The position numbers and the translations under genes were made by a program. From Spirochaetia bacterium UBA2205 (GTDB lineage Bacteria > Spirochaetota > UBA4802 > UB4802), in the NCBI GenBank assembly GCA_002328585.1, contig DCUV01000060.1, positions 1-64,000 of the forward strand: a stretch of DNA of 64,000 nucleotides. The letters run 5' to 3'. Of the stretch, positions 39,504 through 48,948 are shown in pieces. Under the pieces are notes generated by a model, which made no database searches, was not told the DNA's origin, and worked only from the letters and a program-made list of their open reading frames with translations. Every line of letters begins with the position of its first letter. Position 1 is the stretch's first letter.

Positions 39504-40060
39504 AATTCTTCAACCTGCTTTTTAGTATTTTCTATTGATTCAGAATTATCTATGATATAATCGGCTAATTTCATTTTTTCATTAAGTGAAATTTGATGCT
39601 GCAATCGGTCTTTGATCTCTCTTTCTGTAATACCATCACGCATCTGTCCCCGCTTTACAACCTGTTCTCGGTTGGCTATAACGACTATGTTTTTATCCAT
39701 ATAGGTATAAAATTCAGTTTCGAAAAGGAGCGGGGTGTTTACCATGTAGATGGTTGAACGATTGGATGTCCTTTGCAGTACTTCAGATAGTATTGCAGGA
39801 TGAGTGATAGCATTGAGTGCATTGACCTTGTTCGCATCGTTAAATACCGTATTGGCTAAATAGCGTCGATTGAGCGTTCCATCAGGGTTAAGAATGTCCC
39901 TGCCAAATGTAGCAACCAATGAATCCAGAACAGGACTTGGCGGGACAACAATTTCTCGTGCAATGATATCAGTATCAATAACTGTCGCCCCTAGCTGTTC
40001 AAACATGGAGCAAACAGTGCCTTTCCCTGAAGCGTAGATACCAGTAACCCCAATCCGCAT
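39470..40060 (-). CDS. coaE: Dephospho-CoA kinase
   Basis: A 196-residue kinase. The P-loop GIYASGKGTV (about 7-16) is followed by the family block FEQLGATVIDTDIIAREIV, then LANTVFNDANKVNALNAITHPAI. Most CoaE proteins read GIGSGKST, so the Lys-Gly-Thr here is a small departure, with the ATP-binding Lys kept. It phosphorylates dephospho-CoA to CoA. The gene ends inside the SPOR gene and starts 4 bases after the DUF115 gene. Confidence 0.88.
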   Translation of the reverse strand: MRIGVTGIYASGKGTVCSMFEQLGATVIDTDIIAREIVVPPSPVLDSLVATFGRDILNPDGTLNRRYLANTVFNDANKVNALNAITHPAILSEVLQRTSNRSTIYMVNTPLLFETEFYTYMDKNIVVIANREQVVKRGQMRDGITEREIKDRLQHQISLNEKMKLADYIIDNSESIENTKKQVEELWKILISMKNQ

Positions 40061-40064
40061 AGTA

Positions 40065-41567
40065 TTACCTCTTTTGTAGCAAAAGTTTCAATAATAATTT
40101 TAATTGCGAAGCATAACTATCGCCTACCTTAGAAGCTTTCAATAGCTCATTGAAAATGCTATCATTGTGTAAATATGAATATAGACGCTCCCAATGAATA
40201 TCCAGTGGCTGTTTCAAAGCCTGCGGCGATAGTTTTTTATGATATTGTATGATTGTCGGCAATGTAAAGAAATCTTCTGTGGATAGAGGCACAGCATTTT
40301 TCAATTGAAGCCCTGAAACATTGATCTGGTACGTAGTGGTAGTATTGATAAGTGCATCGATTGCGTTGCGATACTGGACAAAGACCTTTCTAGAATAGCG
40401 TTGTTCAACAAGAGTACCTTTTGATGCATGGAAGATATACTGCATATTGCTTGTTTCGATTGGGGATAAACGGGTATGGGCTGCTTCATAGCGATAGTGA
40501 TATTCTGTAGAGCGTGCATAGGTTATGAAATGAGGGAATGAAAAATCAGCACCCGCTATGCCAATAGGAGAAAATCCAGAAAATTGCGCAAAGGATACAG
40601 CATCACCAAGGACACTGCCGGTTTTACTATCGATTGAACCGATGGTTGCGGGGAATACCTGTTCAATGAGCTGACACAATGGATGAGTGTTCAGTGATAC
40701 AATAACCGGCGATGAAAAAACGGCAGGGTGAGCCGTAAGCATTGAAATAATGGTAGCGTGATGGTGTACCCCAAAAAGGTGAGCATAAACGATTGGTTGA
40801 GGGTCTATTGCAATGATATAATCAGGCTCAATGCCATAGGATGATAACACTTTAACGGCTGAATCCACGCTAATGATATATACCTTGTTTTGGTTTTTAT
40901 ACAATAAAGGGAGGCTTTCCTCTAATGATGGTCCTGGAGCAACAATGATACACGGTATGTTTTGGTGTATGTTGTTGAACTTCATCACCGGATAGCATGT
41001 GGGCAATGCGGGTATATTTATGATTGCGTTTTTACAATAGCGAGCTGCAAAATAGTTTGATGTCAATTGGTTGGATAGGGATTTTTGTATTATTTGCTGG
41101 ACTATATTTTTAATGGATGCAAAAGCAGATGGGAATGCTGTAAACGACGCCTGGTGGTCAATAACCTGTATCCCTTTTCTGCAATTGATTGGAATCATTT
41201 TGTATAGCTGTTCAGGCATCAATGGATCAATGATGAGGGTTTCAATTGCAGGATTTTGTAGCAGCAAATGTATGTGCTCGGGTATACAGGCATTTATAAG
41301 GTAGTCGTGTATATCAATGCATATAATGTGGGTAAAGCTATGGATTATCTCAGTTAAATAGTCTAAATGATACCCCAGCCCAATACCTAAAATTATTAAA
41401 ACATCATATTTTTCAGGATTGACAATATCCTTTAGATATGATGCTTCTCTGGTAGGATAATATTTACTGTGTATATACTTAGTATTGCCATCTTCACCGA
41501 TAACACGCAGTGTATGGAAATTTTCTTTTGTTGGTTCTAAAAAATATTCTATGTTGTACATAGTCAT
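40065..41567 (-). CDS. DUF115 / MptE-like protein (Maf-type glycosyltransferase-like)
   Basis: A 500-residue protein. Residues about 180-330 carry the DUF115 pattern: IPCIIVAPGPSLEESLPLLYKNQNK, VYIISVDSAVKVLSSYGIEPDYIIAIDP and IGIAGADFSFPHFITYARS. Related proteins are the motility-associated factors of flagellated bacteria, some of which transfer nonulosonic acids onto flagellin, and the archaeal MptE pterin enzymes. The N-terminal part (about 1-170) holds a Rossmann-like region (LIILGIGLGYHLDYL). The role here is inferred; a flagellin glycosylation function would fit a motile organism. coaE and the SPOR gene follow on the same strand. Confidence 0.7.
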   Translation of the reverse strand: MTMYNIEYFLEPTKENFHTLRVIGEDGNTKYIHSKYYPTREASYLKDIVNPEKYDVLIILGIGLGYHLDYLTEIIHSFTHIICIDIHDYLINACIPEHIHLLLQNPAIETLIIDPLMPEQLYKMIPINCRKGIQVIDHQASFTAFPSAFASIKNIVQQIIQKSLSNQLTSNYFAARYCKNAIINIPALPTCYPVMKFNNIHQNIPCIIVAPGPSLEESLPLLYKNQNKVYIISVDSAVKVLSSYGIEPDYIIAIDPQPIVYAHLFGVHHHATIISMLTAHPAVFSSPVIVSLNTHPLCQLIEQVFPATIGSIDSKTGSVLGDAVSFAQFSGFSPIGIAGADFSFPHFITYARSTEYHYRYEAAHTRLSPIETSNMQYIFHASKGTLVEQRYSRKVFVQYRNAIDALINTTTTYQINVSGLQLKNAVPLSTEDFFTLPTIIQYHKKLSPQALKQPLDIHWERLYSYLHNDSIFNELLKASKVGDSYASQLKLLLKLLLQKR

Positions 41568-41641
41568 TGTTCATAGCATGGAAATGTAGTTAAATTTAAA
41601 CAGATGACCTTTTTTATGTCAATACATTATAGGATAGCACA

Positions 41642-42463
41642 ATGATTATAGATAGTCATGCTCATATCTTTACTGATGATATGATTGAGCATAAAGATCG
41701 CTACTGTGATGATAAACAGTTTGCGTTGCTCTACTATGGAAAAGCAAAAATTGCCAATGTCACACTATTGATGGATAGCATGCAAAACAATGGTGTTGAT
41801 GCATCAGTTGCGCTTGGATTTACATGGCAAAAGAATGAATATGCACGGCGCCACAATGAATATATGGCTATGGTACAGGAACGGCATAAGGGTAAAGTAT
41901 ATGCATTTGGGGCGATAGCTCTGGATACTGATATTTATCAGCAAATAAAAAATATTAAACAGATAGGATTATATGGTATTGGCGAGGTTGCGTTTTATGT
42001 TAATGGATTTACTGAAGAAGAGGAAACCATAGTAAGTAACATCCTTGCAATAGCAGGGGATATGGAATTGCCCGTATGCCTGCATGTCAACGAACCCGTT
42101 GGACATATCTATACTGGTAAGTATACTACTGATATGCAGCGCTTATATGCACTCCTGTCACAGTATACAAACACGGCGGTCATCTGTTCACATTGGGGTG
42201 GAGGGCTGCTATTTTATGAATTGATGCCCGAGGTAAAAAAATCTTTACAGCATGTCTACTATGATAGTGCTGCAACACCCTTTCTATATAGTGATAATAT
42301 TTATTCGATAGCGATTGCAATATGCGGGAAAGAAAAAATACTTTTTGGTAGCGATTTCCCGCTTCTTGATTATTCACGATACAACAATAGCATACAATTG
42401 CTTGGCGAAAATGCACAATGGATTGCTGATAAAAATATGAAAAAATTATTGAGACTATTATAA
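41642..42463 (+). CDS. Amidohydrolase-family (PF04909-type) metallohydrolase
   Basis: A 273-residue TIM-barrel protein. MIIDSHAHIFTDD carries the N-terminal HxH motif, LPVCLHVNEPVGH the central His, AVICSHWGGG the next His, and ILFGSDFPLLDYSRY the C-terminal Asp. This pattern fits the amidohydrolase 2 family, with decarboxylases and lactonases among its members. The substrate is unknown. It begins right after its own short promoter-type region and abuts the convergent lipoprotein gene. Confidence 0.82.
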   Translation: MIIDSHAHIFTDDMIEHKDRYCDDKQFALLYYGKAKIANVTLLMDSMQNNGVDASVALGFTWQKNEYARRHNEYMAMVQERHKGKVYAFGAIALDTDIYQQIKNIKQIGLYGIGEVAFYVNGFTEEEETIVSNILAIAGDMELPVCLHVNEPVGHIYTGKYTTDMQRLYALLSQYTNTAVICSHWGGGLLFYELMPEVKKSLQHVYYDSAATPFLYSDNIYSIAIAICGKEKILFGSDFPLLDYSRYNNSIQLLGENAQWIADKNMKKLLRLL

Positions 42464-42730
42464 CTATTGTTTCATACAATTGAGACGCTCTTTTCCAACC
42501 TCAGCTTTTAATTGAGGATCACTTTCAACTTTTTTTTCATATTCTTCATATTCTTTCAGGGAAAGATTGTATTTTGCAACGATTGATTCTTTTGTTGCAG
42601 GTTGCATATCACTTACAAGCATTTCATTTTGAATGGTCACAAAAAGTTTTGGGGTAATAGTTGATTTTTTACATGCAACAGGATAGAGTAAACTTAATGT
42701 TACAAGAGCAATTACACAATGTTTTATCAT
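42464..42730 (-). CDS. Small lipoprotein of unknown function
   Basis: An 88-residue lipoprotein: MIKHCVIALVTLSLLYPVACKKS has a lipobox with Cys20 (YPVAC). The mature part is mostly charged and helical (LSLKEYEEYEKKVESDPQLKAEVGKERLN). GGAGGG 3 bases upstream of the ATG at 42730 fixes the start; the frame extends further upstream but is unsupported. It ends directly against the amidohydrolase gene and is divergent from hisD. I do not recognise a family. Confidence 0.75.
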   Translation of the reverse strand: MIKHCVIALVTLSLLYPVACKKSTITPKLFVTIQNEMLVSDMQPATKESIVAKYNLSLKEYEEYEKKVESDPQLKAEVGKERLNCMKQ

Positions 42731-42852
42731 AGACCCTCCATAAATATTTATGCGACAATGTTTGTGTAGTATAATAATAATTAATTGTATAGTCAAGACA
42801 TTATCTATAATGAATGTAAAACAACACTAAAAAAAGATTAAAAGGGGTATAT

Positions 42853-44151
42853 ATGATACAGATTGAGAGGCTATCAGATTTAACAAAGGGGGACCTATAT
42901 AAACTTTTTCAGCGCTTTGGTGCAGACTTTACATCAATTATGGTTAATACCGTAATCCCCATTGTCCAGAGGGTACGTGAAGAGGGTGAGAAGGCTGTGC
43001 TTGCATTTACCAAACAGTTTGATGGTGTTGCATTATCCTCTGTTTATGCTACAATTGAGGAAATTGCGCAATCATATGAAAAAACTGATACAAATGTTAT
43101 CGATTCGTTTAAAAAGGCTATCGACAATATTAAAGAGTTTCATCTACATCAGAAAAGAGATTCTTTTTTGTATACCCGTGATGATGGTATCACCTTGGGA
43201 ATGCTGTACCAACCTATTGACAGCGCTGCCATTTATGTTCCCGGTGGTAAAGCCTCATATCCATCTTCAGTACTAATGGGAGTTATTCCTGCGCTGATTG
43301 CAGGGTGTAAAAATATTGCAATCATAACACCACCGGCTAACGACGGATCAATTCCTGCATATATTGGTGCGATGGCATATCTTTTAGGGATTACAACCAT
43401 CATCAAATCAGGTGGGGCGCAGGGGATAGCCTTAGCTGCTTATGGCAGTGGAGCAATACCAAAAGCTGATATAGTTGTTGGCCCGGGGAATATCTATGTG
43501 ACGGCAGCAAAGGCTTATCTATTCAGTCAGGGTACTATTCAGATAGATTCACTGGCAGGCCCAAGTGAGGTGCTTGTTATTGCTGATGATAGTGCTCATC
43601 CAAAGTGGGTGGCATGGGATTTACTGTCGCAGGCTGAGCATGAAGAGATGGCCATTGCAATTTTGGTAACAACATCGGAAAGGCTGGCAAAACAAGTAAT
43701 AGAATATATCGACGAAGATTTGTCCTCCGGACGAGGAAGGAGTGAGATTAAGAGAAAAGCAATACAGCATGCACGGATATTGCTTGTTTCATCGGTAGAA
43801 GAAGCAATAGATTTTTCCAATAAATATGCTCCTGAACATATGGAATTTATTGTAAAAAATCCCATGAACTATCTTACACAGATAAAGAATGTTGGTTCAT
43901 TATTTTTAGGCGCCTATGCTCCTGTGGCAGTGGGTGATTACTATTCAGGAACCAATCATGTTCTTCCAACAGGTGGGGCAGCTCGCTTTTCTTCAGGATT
44001 GGGCGTTGAAACCTTTATGCACCGTACATCATTTCAATATCTTACACCAGATGGATTAAGGGATGCAGTACCCCATGTGTGTACCATGTCGCTGGTTGAA
44101 GGGTTTGATGATAAACATGGCGATTCACTTACTATCCGATTTAAGGGTTGA
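42853..44151 (+). CDS. hisD: Histidinol dehydrogenase
   Basis: A 432-residue protein with the family hallmarks IYVPGGKASYPSSVLMGVIPA, VVGPGNIYVTAAK, DSLAGPSEVLVIADDSA, SQAEHEE and HVLPTGGAARFSSGLGVETF. It oxidises histidinol to histidine, the last step of histidine synthesis. The ATG follows AAAAGGGG at close spacing. No other his gene is adjacent, so it is a lone his gene here. Its end overlaps the DnaJ-domain gene by 11 bases. Confidence 0.95.
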   Translation: MIQIERLSDLTKGDLYKLFQRFGADFTSIMVNTVIPIVQRVREEGEKAVLAFTKQFDGVALSSVYATIEEIAQSYEKTDTNVIDSFKKAIDNIKEFHLHQKRDSFLYTRDDGITLGMLYQPIDSAAIYVPGGKASYPSSVLMGVIPALIAGCKNIAIITPPANDGSIPAYIGAMAYLLGITTIIKSGGAQGIALAAYGSGAIPKADIVVGPGNIYVTAAKAYLFSQGTIQIDSLAGPSEVLVIADDSAHPKWVAWDLLSQAEHEEMAIAILVTTSERLAKQVIEYIDEDLSSGRGRSEIKRKAIQHARILLVSSVEEAIDFSNKYAPEHMEFIVKNPMNYLTQIKNVGSLFLGAYAPVAVGDYYSGTNHVLPTGGAARFSSGLGVETFMHRTSFQYLTPDGLRDAVPHVCTMSLVEGFDDKHGDSLTIRFKG

Positions 44152-44785
44152 TGATTGTTATTTTAATCCTTAAAAATTTTACGGTTAAATTGGTAAATGT
44201 ATCAGGGCGATAGTTGGAAAGATCGACAGTAATGATGGTAGTTTTTGTTAAATCGCCGGGTAGCTCAATCTCAAATGTTGAGGGGCTTGCAATACGTCCC
44301 AACCCATTGCAGAGATAGCAGTCACGGTGTTGCCCATTACAGAGAGGGCATAAAATACGCGAGGGAAGTTGCACCAGAGCTATCGCCCCCTTATATATTT
44401 CTTGTTGAGTACAAACTATTTCAATATCATGGTCAAATTTGTGGATGATGTCTTTGCGGCGCATTTTTTTTGGGAGAAACTGATTTTTCAGAAGATCTTT
44501 CAATGATATGGAATAGCGTACCCTTTTTTGCGGTATATAGTATTTCAATGGTTTGCCAGTATGTTTGAAAAAGGTAGCATCATAGCGAGCTCGCTGAGCA
44601 TCATCCATGAGTGTTCGGTAAGCTTCGATGATTTTCTGAAGTTCAAGCGTAAAGCGTTCGCTGCTAAATCCTGTTGTATCAGGATGGAGCGCCTTGACCT
44701 TTGAGCAGAATGCTTTACGAATCTCATTCTTTGATGAAGAGGGTGTTACCTCTAATAATTCATAGAGATTGTCATGATAGTTCAT
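44141..44785 (-). CDS. DnaJ-domain protein with a single short zinc-finger-like cluster
   Basis: A 214-residue protein. A J-domain (about 1-72: YELLEVTPSSSKNEIRKAFCSKV, HPD in ALHPDTT) is followed by a linker, a cysteine cluster CPLCNGQHRDCYLCNGLG (about 145-162) and a C-terminal beta region resembling the DnaJ substrate-binding domain. Only two CxxCxG-like repeats are present, compared with four in DnaJ. It should stimulate DnaK ATPase through HPD. It may be a specialised co-chaperone, and is too short to be standard DnaJ. Confidence 0.78.
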   Translation of the reverse strand: MNYHDNLYELLEVTPSSSKNEIRKAFCSKVKALHPDTTGFSSERFTLELQKIIEAYRTLMDDAQRARYDATFFKHTGKPLKYYIPQKRVRYSISLKDLLKNQFLPKKMRRKDIIHKFDHDIEIVCTQQEIYKGAIALVQLPSRILCPLCNGQHRDCYLCNGLGRIASPSTFEIELPGDLTKTTIITVDLSNYRPDTFTNLTVKFLRIKITIINP

Positions 44786-45005
44786 AATGCAGATGTATAA
44801 GAATATTTTAAAAATGTATAGTAAGTATACGCATAAAAAGCTTCCATTGCAAGTTAAATTATAACGGTTACACCCAATACGTGAATTTTTAAAGTTTTTT
44901 ATGCCGTTGCAAACATCAAATAGTAATAAAACAGTTGGTTCCAGTGTTGTTGAGCAAAAAATAGCTATTGAAAATACTTATAATTAAAATGAATCATGGT
45001 GTAGT

Positions 45006-45722
45006 ATGAATGAGCAGGTATCACTTTGTCAGCCGGGGAATGGGAAGGGATGTTGTGTTTGCTGCGGTCTATTCAATTTACGCAATGTATCAAGCAATGT
45101 GCTGTCTCAATTTTTAACAGAAGCCTCTATCGAGGTCAGTTATGGAAAGATTATCAATAACCTGTTCATACGAAATTATGATAGCATTAAAAATATATAT
45201 GACTTCAGAGACAGTACAACGTATGTGTGTCCGTTTATGGGTTTTGTTTTTAGTGACACGCCGGGATGTTTGTTACATCCTTCTGTAAACAATGGAATTG
45301 ATAGCAGGGATTGTAGCCTTTTTGGAAAAGAACTATGCAATGACTATTTCTGTCCTGCGTATAGAATTCTAAGCGATAAGGAAAAGAAAATACTTATTCG
45401 GTGCACCTATGACTGGTATAGCTATTCCATTGGTATCATGGATCCTTTAAGCTTAAGGTGGATCATTCAACAGGTTGAAGGTATTTTGAACATACAGATA
45501 ATTCCTGGAATAGAACAAGAGAATGCTATAGTGCGCTGTATCAATGAAGCATTATTAATGGTTGGGATGTTATTGAACACTCTTGATTGTCCCCTCTTTT
45601 ATTATAGTGAGCCTGAATATTATTTACACATGCGCATGGTGTCGCTGAATAGCGAGTCTATACTTAATAAAAATGTGAGAGGAGAGATAAAACGTTTGAT
45701 TATAAACAACACCCACTATTGA
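45006..45722 (+). CDS. Cys-rich protein of unknown function
   Basis: A 238-residue protein rich in cysteine: GKGCCVCCGLFNLRN near the N-terminus, then CPFMGFV, GCLLHP, DCSLFGKELCNDYFCPA. The cluster pattern resembles metal- or Fe-S-binding Cys-cluster proteins of the YkgJ type but is longer and distinct. No signal peptide. No strong ribosome-binding site is seen. It overlaps the convergent manC-like gene by 7 bases. I cannot name the family. Confidence 0.6.
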   Translation: MNEQVSLCQPGNGKGCCVCCGLFNLRNVSSNVLSQFLTEASIEVSYGKIINNLFIRNYDSIKNIYDFRDSTTYVCPFMGFVFSDTPGCLLHPSVNNGIDSRDCSLFGKELCNDYFCPAYRILSDKEKKILIRCTYDWYSYSIGIMDPLSLRWIIQQVEGILNIQIIPGIEQENAIVRCINEALLMVGMLLNTLDCPLFYYSEPEYYLHMRMVSLNSESILNKNVRGEIKRLIINNTHY

Positions 45723-46786
45723 GGCTTGTTTTTGATGTGATTTACTACCTCGCGTAAATTCTGTGATGCATTTTTATCCATTACCAATATTTCATCACCT
45801 GAATCTACCACAACGGCATCATTGAGCCCAACAACCGCTATAAGCTTTTTATCAGGAAAAACAGTACAGTTTTTTGAAAGATGGAATATTACCTGCTTTG
45901 AGTTGGATGAACGGTTCATATCGCTATCAGGATTAAGTATATCATCAATGGAAGCCCAGCTACCAAGGTCAGCCCAGCCAAATTCGCCGGGTATAACAAA
46001 GCGATAATCGGCTTTTTCCATGATACCATAGTCAATAGATATTGATTCTATCTCTGAAAAAATAGTACGTTTAATTTCCCAGGGTAGGTCATCATTTTGT
46101 GTAAGCTGTTCAACTGTTAAATCACGCAATGGCTGGAAGGCATTGTACAATTGTGGCATAAGTTTTTGATAATAATCCAGAATAACTGAAATCTTCCATA
46201 CAAAGATACCGCTGTTCCAGAAATAATTTCCTTCTCTGAGATATTTTTTTGCTGTGTCAAGATTTGGTTTTTCAACAAACATCTCAACAGGTTTTACTTC
46301 TGATGGATCATCATACGCTTTAATATAGCCATATCCAGTTTCCGGATAGGTTGGAGTAATCCCGATAGTTACTAAATAATTGTTGTTTGCCTGTTGAATG
46401 GCTTTTTGTAGTACTTGAATGAATAAGTCAGTTTTCTTAATATAATGGTCTGCCGGAAGTACAAGCATAATGGCGTCTTCATATAGCTTTGATAAATATG
46501 TTGCAGCATAAAGGATAGCAGGGGCGGTATTCCTTGGCATGGGCTCTGAGATAATGCTTCCCTTTAACCCGGTTTTATGCAACTGTTCATATGACATGTC
46601 TTCATACATCCGGGCAGTTACAATGAGACAAAAATCAGGATGTAAAGGTTTTAATCTATTAATCGTTAATTCCAATAACGTGCCTTCGCCGGTGATGTTA
46701 TGGAACTGTTTTGGTTTCTGCTCATTGCTGAGAGGCCACAACCGTGTGCCTGCACCACCAGCCAATATGACAGGTATAACATCCAT
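45716..46786 (-). CDS. Mannose-1-phosphate guanylyltransferase
   Basis: A 356-residue nucleotidyltransferase: VILAGGAGTRLWPLSNEQKPKQF (GTP-binding and active site), LPADHYI, FVEKPNLDTA and YFWNSGIFVWK. It makes GDP-mannose for glycans or lipopolysaccharide. Only the nucleotidyltransferase domain and C-terminal extension are present; the cupin-type isomerase domain of bifunctional ManC/AlgA is missing, so the length is that of a monofunctional enzyme. A sigma70-like promoter is upstream (about 170 bases). Confidence 0.9.
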   Translation of the reverse strand: MDVIPVILAGGAGTRLWPLSNEQKPKQFHNITGEGTLLELTINRLKPLHPDFCLIVTARMYEDMSYEQLHKTGLKGSIISEPMPRNTAPAILYAATYLSKLYEDAIMLVLPADHYIKKTDLFIQVLQKAIQQANNNYLVTIGITPTYPETGYGYIKAYDDPSEVKPVEMFVEKPNLDTAKKYLREGNYFWNSGIFVWKISVILDYYQKLMPQLYNAFQPLRDLTVEQLTQNDDLPWEIKRTIFSEIESISIDYGIMEKADYRFVIPGEFGWADLGSWASIDDILNPDSDMNRSSNSKQVIFHLSKNCTVFPDKKLIAVVGLNDAVVVDSGDEILVMDKNASQNLREVVNHIKNKPQ

Positions 46787-46954
46787 AAATAACCTCGCCT
46801 GTAGTAATTAAGGTCAACCGTATGGGAACCTGTAAAAATCAGGATTATCATTATTCACACCATGATAAAACATTGTTCAACTACATGTACCCACAAGGGA
46901 ATGTCCAGAATCTAATTATTAGAAATTACTTTATGACATAAGGTTATTATTTGT

Positions 46955-46982
46955 TCTATACGTCAATTATTAAAATTGTCAA
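46955..46982 (-). promoter_or_regulatory. Sigma70-like promoter upstream of guanylyltransferase
   Basis: On the minus strand, TTGACA (46977-46982) and TATAGA (46955-46960) are separated by 16 bases. It faces the guanylyltransferase gene, giving a leader of roughly 160 bases. Confidence 0.45.
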
Positions 46983-47001
46983 TAACCATTATAATGCACT
47001 A

Positions 47002-47985
47002 TTACCAGCTAATAGTTCCATCGTGATTAATTGAAAATGGTATTGGCATAGTTGAGCCTTTAAAACTGGCATCCAATACCATAGAACCCTTCATCACGTA
47101 ATGAATATTTTTTTTAGGAAGAGCAGCAACAATGCCTTTGCTTAAATTTTTTGTACTCAGCACAGTTAAACAATTTATTGTAGAGATTCCCTTCATTGAT
47201 TGTATTGTAGGTTTACCTTTAGCTATCTCTGTATCGTGCAAAATAAAATTGTAATCAATAGATTTGCCGGTAAGCAATGCTTTAGTTTTATTCTTGATGA
47301 TAATGTCAAATGACATGGATAGAGGAATATCCAACTGCAATATACTATCAGGTATGCTTTTCCCCTGGCTAAATGCCTGTATATCAGAGAACACTTTGTT
47401 GAGCTCCAGCATACTGATAGTAAGAGTACGGTTTTTCACCAAGGTGGCAAGTTCATTTAAGGTTGGCGGTATAATCTTAAAATGTGCAATATCTATTGAT
47501 GGCTTGATGGTTGGTATTTCTTGTTTTATTGTAAAAGGGACATTAATGGGTTTTACGATCTGAATTGATGCTGGCAAGGAAAAACCAATAGTCCCTTTGA
47601 TTGACAGCATTATGGAATCACGATTAATATAATTGTTAACAGCCTGCAAGAGTTGTTGGTAGGTTATGGTTGTCGCGAATGTCTTGATTGTTTTAGAATG
47701 TTTTGGTAGTTTCAATGAATCTGTGGATTGTAATACTAACAATGAGTGCGAATCAATATATATTTGACTTTGAATTGAATCTACATACAATGTGATAGGG
47801 TAAGGATTTTCAATTTCTATTGAAAAAAGAGTTGTCATATCATTAAGAGTTATTTCTTTAAATTGGAAACTATGAAATTGTATGGTAGGTTTTTTTTGAA
47901 ACATTGCAGGGTCAAATGAAGTACAGGTGATAAGTAATGTTAAACAAATAATCGATACTAAGGATATGATGGTAGTTTTTTTCAT
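47002..47985 (-). CDS. LEA-type-2-like lipoprotein
   Basis: A 327-residue lipoprotein: signal peptide with lipobox LLITC (Cys21). The mature protein has two LEA14-type beta-sandwich patterns, starting IQFHSFQFKEITLNDMTTLFSIEIENPYPITLYVDSI and continuing with PIPFSI at the end. The LEA type 2 / WHy fold occurs in many spirochaete lipoproteins, with a link to stress, but the function is unproven. Probably monocistronic; the next gene on its upstream side diverges. Confidence 0.72.
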   Translation of the reverse strand: MKKTTIISLVSIICLTLLITCTSFDPAMFQKKPTIQFHSFQFKEITLNDMTTLFSIEIENPYPITLYVDSIQSQIYIDSHSLLVLQSTDSLKLPKHSKTIKTFATTITYQQLLQAVNNYINRDSIMLSIKGTIGFSLPASIQIVKPINVPFTIKQEIPTIKPSIDIAHFKIIPPTLNELATLVKNRTLTISMLELNKVFSDIQAFSQGKSIPDSILQLDIPLSMSFDIIIKNKTKALLTGKSIDYNFILHDTEIAKGKPTIQSMKGISTINCLTVLSTKNLSKGIVAALPKKNIHYVMKGSMVLDASFKGSTMPIPFSINHDGTISW

Positions 47986-48103
47986 TGTTGTTTTCCTGAT
48001 TTTTACTATGATTTCATGCTATTTTGTATCAAAAAGAGTGTACAGTCAATCATAAAATATGATAAAAATAAATGCCCAAAAGAAAATGAACAAAGGTGTA
48101 ATC

Positions 48104-48946
48104 ATGAGACGAAGAATACATTTTTTCATGTGTTCGTTCTTTGTGATCTGTGGTACATTGTGTGGATTATATCATGATGATGGTTTTGCCCAGAGAACAA
48201 AGAGCAGCCAGCAAGCAGGTGAACAGAGGAAAGCAGAAAAAGGTTTGAAAGATAATGAAAGATTTTTTTATTATATTAATTTTTCGGTTTCTAACAGTGT
48301 AGTTGAACAGGAACGTCTGGTTTGCAGGAAAGCAATACTCTATGATATGTTTGCCCGGTTTTTATATATGAAATTTCGATTTAATGGTGCATACAAACAA
48401 ATACGAAAATCTCAGGAATTGCTTATTGAATTATACTCAATGGTACTGTCGCGCGAAATAGAAGAAGGGAAAAAATTGCTGGATTCAGTATCGCCCGGTC
48501 CCATAATGAAAAATGACTATGTGTCAAAACATTACTGCAATTTAGGGTACTCTAATAATGAGCAGGCTAAAATATACATGGTGATGGCTGATAACTATCG
48601 TACATCACTATATTCAATGCGACTGTATAAATATATACAAGCCTTAAAAAAGGCAAAACAGGCTAAACGGTATGCTATTATAACCTATGTTACTTTCCGA
48701 GATAAAGAGTTTAAAAAGAATAGTACTATAAAAGATAAAGTGAATGATGAGCCGTACATCTATTCGTATTTAAAGATTAAATTGGAAGCTATACAGGATG
48801 AAAATGAAAAAAAATATTTATTAAACATTTTGGGCGATAGTTATTATCAATTATACAATGATTATTCTTATTATGATGATGTATGGAGCAATGGTTCATT
48901 GCATGAATTGCCAGAATATGCAGAATATGAAAAAGAGGAAGAATAA
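48104..48946 (+). CDS. Secreted helical protein of unknown function
   Basis: A 280-residue protein. The ATG at 48104 (MRRRIHFFMCSFFVIC) is chosen because AAAGGTG lies 6-12 bases upstream and a signal peptide follows; a frame open further upstream looks non-conserved. The mature part is helical with a repeated Tyr-rich pattern (QALKKAKQAKRYAIITYVTF), suggesting TPR-like repeats. It resembles in style the secreted protein at 52779-53438. It lies 2 bases before the Slt-type gene, so both are in one operon. Confidence 0.6.
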   Translation: MRRRIHFFMCSFFVICGTLCGLYHDDGFAQRTKSSQQAGEQRKAEKGLKDNERFFYYINFSVSNSVVEQERLVCRKAILYDMFARFLYMKFRFNGAYKQIRKSQELLIELYSMVLSREIEEGKKLLDSVSPGPIMKNDYVSKHYCNLGYSNNEQAKIYMVMADNYRTSLYSMRLYKYIQALKKAKQAKRYAIITYVTFRDKEFKKNSTIKDKVNDEPYIYSYLKIKLEAIQDENEKKYLLNILGDSYYQLYNDYSYYDDVWSNGSLHELPEYAEYEKEEE

Positions 48947-48948
48947 TT

